Assembly (NCBI RefSeq): GCF_904849725.1
Contig: NC_058522.1
Location: 194,699,468-194,763,467 of the forward strand
DNA: 64,000 bases
Reading direction: 5' to 3'
Source of the DNA: Hordeum vulgare subsp. vulgare
Taxonomy: Eukaryota; Streptophyta; Magnoliopsida; Poales; Poaceae
Both the position numbers and the translations under genes were made by a program. The notes under the pieces are model-generated. The model did not search any database and was not told the DNA's origin. It saw only the letters and a list, made by a program, of their open reading frames with translations. Positions 58,307-64,000 of this stretch are shown in pieces. Numbering within the stretch: the stretch's first letter is position 1; each line of letters opens with the position of its first letter.

Positions 58307-61300
58307 CACCCCTAAGGAAAATCTGGGTTCCCAAAAGCAGCTTGGAAAGTCTTTTGGTGAATGTCCTCATGACACCACCGGTGAAGAACAGGAACCCCAG
58401 ATCAAATTCCTCAAGTGGACGAAAGTCTTCACGAGGATCCAATTCCTCATATGGTCAAAACTATGCTCGTACTCGCACTAATGCTTGTGGTATGAAGGGA
58501 AACTACAAGGGACATGAATATGTGCATTATTCCTCAAATCACTAAGTTCATAAGTCCTCAAAGAATTTCTCTGCCTATTTATTTGAGTACTTTAACCCCC
58601 CTCCTCTTAAACGAAGTGCATTAGCTTCAATGCCTCAATTCTCATATGGTGCTCGCGGGATGATAAACTCTTAACCACCCCTTCAGATGTGGGTGGTGAG
58701 GAAATCAAACTAATCACTTCTTCAGGTTAGGTCTATAGATGAAAATCATCATCTGAAGAATTTGCTGGAGACCTAAGGAAATTGCATGATAGGACGCAAG
58801 CTAAAACCTGATGAAATGATGTGTCATTTCACACGTCCTCATTATGTCCAAAATATATTTTGTGTGATGAAATTCAAGTCCAATGAAATTGATATCATAT
58901 TCTTCAATCCGAATCATATGAGATGGTAAGCAACACTAATTCATCTCCACGATGACCAGCCCAAGACCACAGAGTGGATTCTTGACAATGGGTGTACAAA
59001 TCACATGACTGGTGACAAAAGCCTATTGATGAATATCCCACTGACTCCATCACCAATAAAGCATATCACCTACGCTGAGAAAGGTAAAAGCAAGGTATTG
59101 GGACTTGGTAAAGTGGTTATCTCTAAGGACCGGCACATGGACAAAGTCATGCTTGTTGAATCCCTTGGGTTTAACCTCATGACAGTCTCAATGCTTTGTG
59201 ATCTTCATATGATTGTCATCTGTGGAAAATATAGATGCGTAGTCGTTATGGAACTTGACAAATCCGAAGTCTTCGAAGGCTTTAGGAGAGGAGACTTGTA
59301 TATTGTTGATTTCTCAGCAAGTCATTAGTCATCCACGTGTTCTCCAGCAAAAGCTTCAAAGGGGTGGCTATGGCACCGACAACTTGGTCATGCGGGCATG
59401 AGGAATATGCACACACTAGTGAAGAAGAAGCATGTCATTGGCATCAAAAGCGTCAAATTACTCCAGGACCATCTCTGCGGGGCTGGTGAGTCTGGAAAGA
59501 TGACCAGATCCAAACACCCCTCGAAGACTATCATGACTACTAATTGTCCTTTTGAATTGCTTCACATGGATCTCTTTGGACCTACTCATTATGCTACTCT
59601 AACCAATGCAGCATCTCTAGACGACTGTTCTCGTTATACTAGGGTGCATATAATTCTTTACAACACTGAAGTGCGGGAAGTCTTCAAACGATTTTCCTCA
59701 AGGGCCTCGACAAACTTAGGTGTCAAGATCAAACACATCAGGAGTGATAATGGGATAGAATTGAAGAACAGAGTCCTTGATGACTATCTTGATGAACTTG
59801 GTATTACTCACGAATTGTCTGCTCATTATACTCCTCAACAGAATGGTGTCGTTGAGCACAAGAATAGCACTCTGGTTGAAATGGCATGGACTATGCTTGA
59901 ATAATATCAAACTCCTCGTCGCTTCTAGCCTGAGGTAATCAACATTTCCTACCACATCATTAACAGGATATATCTTCACAAATTCCTCAAGAAAACTTCA
60001 TACAAACTCCTCACTGACAAGAAACCCAATGTAAGTTACTTCAAAGTCTTTGGTGCAAGATGTTGGATTAGAGATCCTCACCACAGTTCAAAATTTGCAC
60101 CGAAAGCACATGAAGGTTTTATGCTCGGTCACAGAAAGGACTCGCACACCTACAGAGTCTTCAACAGCTACCACAACAAGCTTGTTGAAACTATAGATGT
60201 GTGGTTCGATGAAACTTTCGCACCTCTTGCTAGACTTCAAGCTATTCGTATATTGCTTGCTTATGTTAATCATCACAATATTACACTGTATCAAATGGAT
60301 GTTAAAAGTGCATTCCTCAATGGTAAGCTTTAGCAATGAGTATATGTTGCTCAACCCCCTGGTTTTGAAGACCGGAAGCATCCTGATAAAGTCTTCAGAC
60401 TCAAAAATGCACTTTATGGCCTTAAGCAAGCCCCTCGGGCATGGTACGATACATTGAATGAATTCCTAGTGAAGAAAGCTTCAAACCCTGTTCACTCGAT
60501 CCCACTCTTTTAACAAAATTCTATGATAATGAACTGTTTGTATGCCAAATATATGTGGACGATATCATCTTTGGTTGTACTACAAATTTTACAGTGATGA
60601 ATTTGCCTACATGATGGGTGAATAATATCAAATGTCAATGATGGGGGAGCTGAAATTCTTCCTAGGGATTCAAATTCATCAACAATGCAACGACACCTTC
60701 ATATATCAAGAGAAATACCTCAAGAATGTCCTGGAGAAATTTGGCATGAATGAATGCAAAGGCATCAAAATTCCCATGCCTACGAACGACCACCTGTACA
60801 CTAATGAAAATGGTAAAGATTTCGATTAGAAGGTATATCGCTCTATGATTGGCTCTTTATTGTACGTATGTGCATCTAGGCCAGACATTATGCTTAGTTT
60901 TTGCATGAGTGCACGTTTCCAAGCAAAACCAAAGGAATCACACGATAAGGTTGTCAAACATATTCTTCGATATCTAGCTCACACACCAACACTTTGATTA
61001 TGGTACCCCAAGGGCTCAAATCTTCGCCACATTGGATATTCTGATTCTGATTATGCTGGTAACCGTGTGGATCGCAAGTCAACATCAGGCACATGTCATT
61101 TCCTCGGATGATCCTTAGTCTATTGGTCCTCAAAGAAGCACAACTGTGTGTCACTTTCCACTGTTGAAGTTGAATACATTGTTGTTGGTTTTTGTTGTGC
61201 TCAACTGCTCTGGATGAAACAAGCCCTCAAGGACTACGGCATCAACATGAAGAATGTGCCCCTCTACTGCGACAATGAGAGTGAAATCAAGATTGCTTAC

Positions 61301-61503
61301 CATCGAGTACAACACTAGAAGACCAAGCACATCCCCATTCGTCATAACTTTCTTCGTGATCATGTACTCAAGGGCAGCATCATCATTGACCACGTGAAGA
61401 CTGAAGACCAGCTAGCGCATATCTTCACTAAGCCCTTGGATGAGAACAGATTTTCCAAGTTGCTATGTGAGCTAAATATCTTAGAAACTTCAAAGGTTCT
61501 GTG
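58307..61503 (+). pseudogene. pol: Ty1-copia element E, gag end to RNase H
   Basis: Starts inside the gag end (KIWVPKSSLESLL, 58315), directly after the CACTA terminus. Protease: WILDNGCTNHMTG near 58978, with Asn where Ser or Thr is usual. Pre-integrase: WLWHRQLGHAGMRN. Integrase: LLHMDLFGPT, HIRSDNGIELKN and [52 protein letters not shown] and MMGELKFFLGIQI. RNase H: EDQLAHIFTKPLDENRF, stop at 61501. From 59005 to 60333 one frame holds, with three or more stops; later parts shift. Probably a Sirevirus-like family. Its 5' portion is lost beyond the CACTA element. Confidence 0.85.
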
Positions 61504-62834
61504 AAAAGCACACATCCTAACACTTATCCTAAATTGATGACTTAGATGTGCAACACACGAAGAAACATTTTTCTTCAATCAATAAAGAATAACACTCTAA
61601 GTGTGAAGAATTTAATGAATAATTTGATTCTCACGACCCTATGATAATTGTACGCGGTGCCTGAAATCATCATTCTTATACGGTGGGTCACGTCACCACT
61701 CAATTTTAAATTATTCAAGTTTAAATTCTTCAAAGTTGAAATTCTTCAAAACTGGACTTTTTGCAAATTCTTCAAGTCTTCAAAATCCTCAAAAAATTCC
61801 GATTCTTCAAAAAACATTATGTGTTGTTCTTCATTGACTATATACTAAGTTATGACTTTCAAAGTCCTCAACAACATCCACTTATTGCTAAGTATTGAAG
61901 TTGGTTTTTCCTCTAAGTGAATGTGATCGGACATGTCTCCCCTCTATGCTAAGCTCAACCTAAATTATTTTCAACTCTTCATATGTGTTCTATTTGACAC
62001 TTGTTCAAAGACCTCAGTGAGTCCTTGTCAGCTGAAGACTTTGCTATGAAATCATCAAAAAAAATTGAATTTTTCGGTCGTTACCGCTCTAACTGCACCC
62101 ACTACCCACAATAGGATAAGCACGATTTCCACTATATACACCGCTTCTTATGTGGGTAACGTGTAGCAAGCAGAGAGGAAGGGTGAGGAATATTTCTATC
62201 CAAAACATTTGCTCCAGACCGTTTTCACCTGACCTATAAATAGCCCCCTACCCCCCTTCAATAAAATTTCTTCCTCTCCCTCTCATCTTCCCCCGCTCAA
62301 GCTCTAACCTAGCGTCGCCGCTGGAAATCTTCGTCGCCGGTGAGGAACAGCTTCACTGCCTTGATCTTGCCATCGCTAGACTCACGCCGACTGCAGATCA
62401 TCTTCCTGCGCTGCTGCCGTAGTTGTCTTCAGTCGCCAAGTTAGGGCGCCGGAGATTTGAACCGATATGCTTCAGTTCTACCCTTCTCAGTTCATCGTGT
62501 TCGTCGTGTTCTTCACACAAGGTAATTAAAATCTAATTTTATAGCCCCTATTGATCTTCATATTTCTGTTAGAACTGTGAAAACGGTTATTCCTCAAAAA
62601 ATTCTTCAAATGAACACTTCCATGTCTAGACCACTTGATGAATGTTTCTAATTTACTAAATTCTTAACGAGATTCATCAATTGTGTAAATTTTCGGATAT
62701 GCACAACTCTGGAACCTAGAACAAGAATGCTTAGCAAAAACATTCAACACGGTATTGGTCAAATTCCTCAACTCTGAGAACGCATATGACCTCTCCAAAT
62801 TCTTCGCACCTATACTCTGTTCACACGTACAAAA
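61504..62834 (+). other. 3' region of copia E with TATA-bearing segment
   Basis: AT-rich DNA with the motif ATTCTTCAA repeated many times (61700-61830). Near 62235-62242 is TATAAATA, followed by a C/T-rich leader and GTCGCCG-rich sequence, then a possible splice donor AAGGTAATT at about 62519. This could be LTR promoter sequence of copia E or the promoter of the next ORF. I could not find LTR ends. Confidence 0.5.
62235..62242 (+). promoter_or_regulatory. TATA box upstream of the terminal ORF
   Basis: TATAAATAGCCCCC context, like the LTR promoters elsewhere in the window; the next sizeable ATG is about 590 bases downstream. Confidence 0.5.
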
Positions 62835-64000
62835 TGTCAGCTGATGAATCACTAGGTTCTCATCAACTTAACTCATTTGCAGCGTTTCTTGAAGAAAATC
62901 TGCCTATGTCATCAGATTCCTCCAAAATTCATATTCCTCAGCAAAGTCCTCAACTGAAGAAATGAATGATGACAAGAAACAAAAGGGTGGAAAGAAGGCC
63001 GAGCTGAACAATGCCTTTGAGATTCCTGATGACATTTATGTTGATTATTGCACACCTCATGAAAAAGTCTATGGGAAGGAAACCACTGCAAAGTGCAAAA
63101 TCAGGCTCCAGAAGATTGAACGAGATGGGCTAAGGAGTGGAAGGAATACAAATATGTCACTCCCAAGTACGCCAACAAATTTTTCCTTAAGCCTCCTTGC
63201 AACATACCTCCTTTGGGAGATCAACAAAGTGCTCATCCCTCAAGCATGGTCACTATTGAAGACTATCCTCAGGAAAAAAGCAAAGTATCTGGCAAAACTA
63301 AGGAAAGTTGCCAAACAAGCTGTGACGACTTTCAATGAGGAATCTACTACTGCAGCCTCCTCCTCTGCTACTGAGGCCTCTTCCATTGAGCCACCTCTCA
63401 AGAAGGCCTTGATGAAGAAACCAGGAGTAAAGCCCAAGTCCTGAATGACACTATCAAAACAACAAAATCCTCAGCCAACTCCAAGTGTTGTTGCAATGTC
63501 CTCAACTACAGCAAAGTCTTCACTTTCTCTGCAACCCCAGTCAAGTCGGCAAACAACAGGGACCCCAATTTCCCCAAGACCATCTACCTCTTGCTCTGCA
63601 CACAATTCTTCAGGTGGCATTCTGAAGAAAAAGATGACTGCTAGGAGAGGAACAAGGCGCAGCCCAAACAGAGTTGTCCTCAATGTTCCCTTTGCATCAC
63701 AGGATGATGATGAATATGATTATGAAACACTTGAATCCATCATCAAAAACAAACAAGAAAGAGTCGCACACGCAAAAGGTACCACCATTCCCCTTGCACT
63801 TGATCCGAAGGTGTTACTGGACTTCATCGATGTTTGGTACAAAGATCCCAGCACACCCATTGATGATTTGAAGCTTCCACCTGGACCTAGTCACATGGTT
63901 GCCACATTCAACAATGAAGAAAAATGGAAGGCTCAGCAAGACGAACAAGCTCAAAGGGCAAAGGTCCAAAAGGAAAAGTACTTGCAGCAAAATCTTCTGA
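62835..64000 (+). pseudogene. Unidentified ORF downstream of copia E (runs off the window)
   Basis: An ATG at 62835 opens MSADESLGSHQLNSFAAFLE for 43 codons to a TGA. A second frame from 62962 (MNDDKKQKGGKKAELNNAF, DDIYVDYCTPHEKVYGKETT) goes to TGA at 63442 and stays open in the same phase to the window end, about 346 codons with one stop. Around 63130-63300 another phase looks more protein-like (EYKYVTPKYANKFFLKPP), so two compensating shifts are likely. It is rich in Lys, Ser and Gln; the last 40 residues are charged and helical (KAQQDEQAQRAKVQKEKY). I see no membrane segment and no gag or pol motif. Position after copia pol fits a Sirevirus env-like or accessory gene; a separate element is the alternative. 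Confidence 0.45.

Noticed and set aside
62664..62852. A minus-strand ORF before the terminal ORF
   Set aside because: Short, overlaps a likely leader or intron, no recognisable motif.

Overview
The window is plant intergenic DNA made almost entirely of transposable elements; I see no host gene. A grass of the wheat tribe (Triticeae: wheat, Aegilops, barley or rye) is most likely. The best evidence is a solo LTR at 15666-17595 with the ends of the Angela/BARE/WIS copia group, together with Athila-type gypsy LTRs starting TGATACGTC, GC-rich gypsy LTRs and a CACTA element of the kind common in that tribe. Family names are from memory and tentative; the structures (LTR ends, target-site duplications, reading frames) are read directly.

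Layout, left to right. 1-444 is an LTR fragment of family A. 445-1943 is a gypsy-derived piece carrying a minus-strand accessory gene. 1944-33860 is gypsy element A (chromovirus type), whose coding region is split by gypsy element B (10247-27941, LTRs of about 5.1 kb, target duplication GCTAC/GGTAC). B itself carries the Angela-type solo LTR (duplication GGATG), and the 3' LTR of A carries another solo LTR (30969-32635, duplication GCAAG). 33860-35940 is a second copy of the minus-strand accessory gene. 35941-40608 is a Ty1-copia element with an internal deletion and arrays of the palindrome GCGGTA(G/C)TACCGC. 40609-41532 is an LTR (TGTCGGTG...CACCGACA) followed by a gag remnant cut off near 42230. 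42231-50828 is a minus-strand Athila-type gypsy element that still has its 5' LTR, gag, pol and an extra ORF but no 3' LTR. It sits inside an exon of a minus-strand CACTA DNA transposon (50829-58306), which in turn sits in a second copia element (58307-61503). The window ends in a TATA-bearing non-coding stretch and an unidentified ORF.

Every pol gene has stops, frameshifts or lost catalytic residues, so no element here looks autonomous. The nesting gives a relative order: A before B before the Angela-type LTR; copia E before CACTA before Athila. LTR divergence agrees: the A pair differs more than the B pair by eye.

The least expected structures are: two tRNA-like blocks with A and B boxes inside each LTR of B; a two-exon antisense gene with a TATA box and a conserved splice donor, present twice; a leader ORF between the 5' LTR and gag of element A; a foldback with arms of about 100 bp just upstream of the CACTA transposase; and an ORF with its own TATA box beyond the second copia pol.
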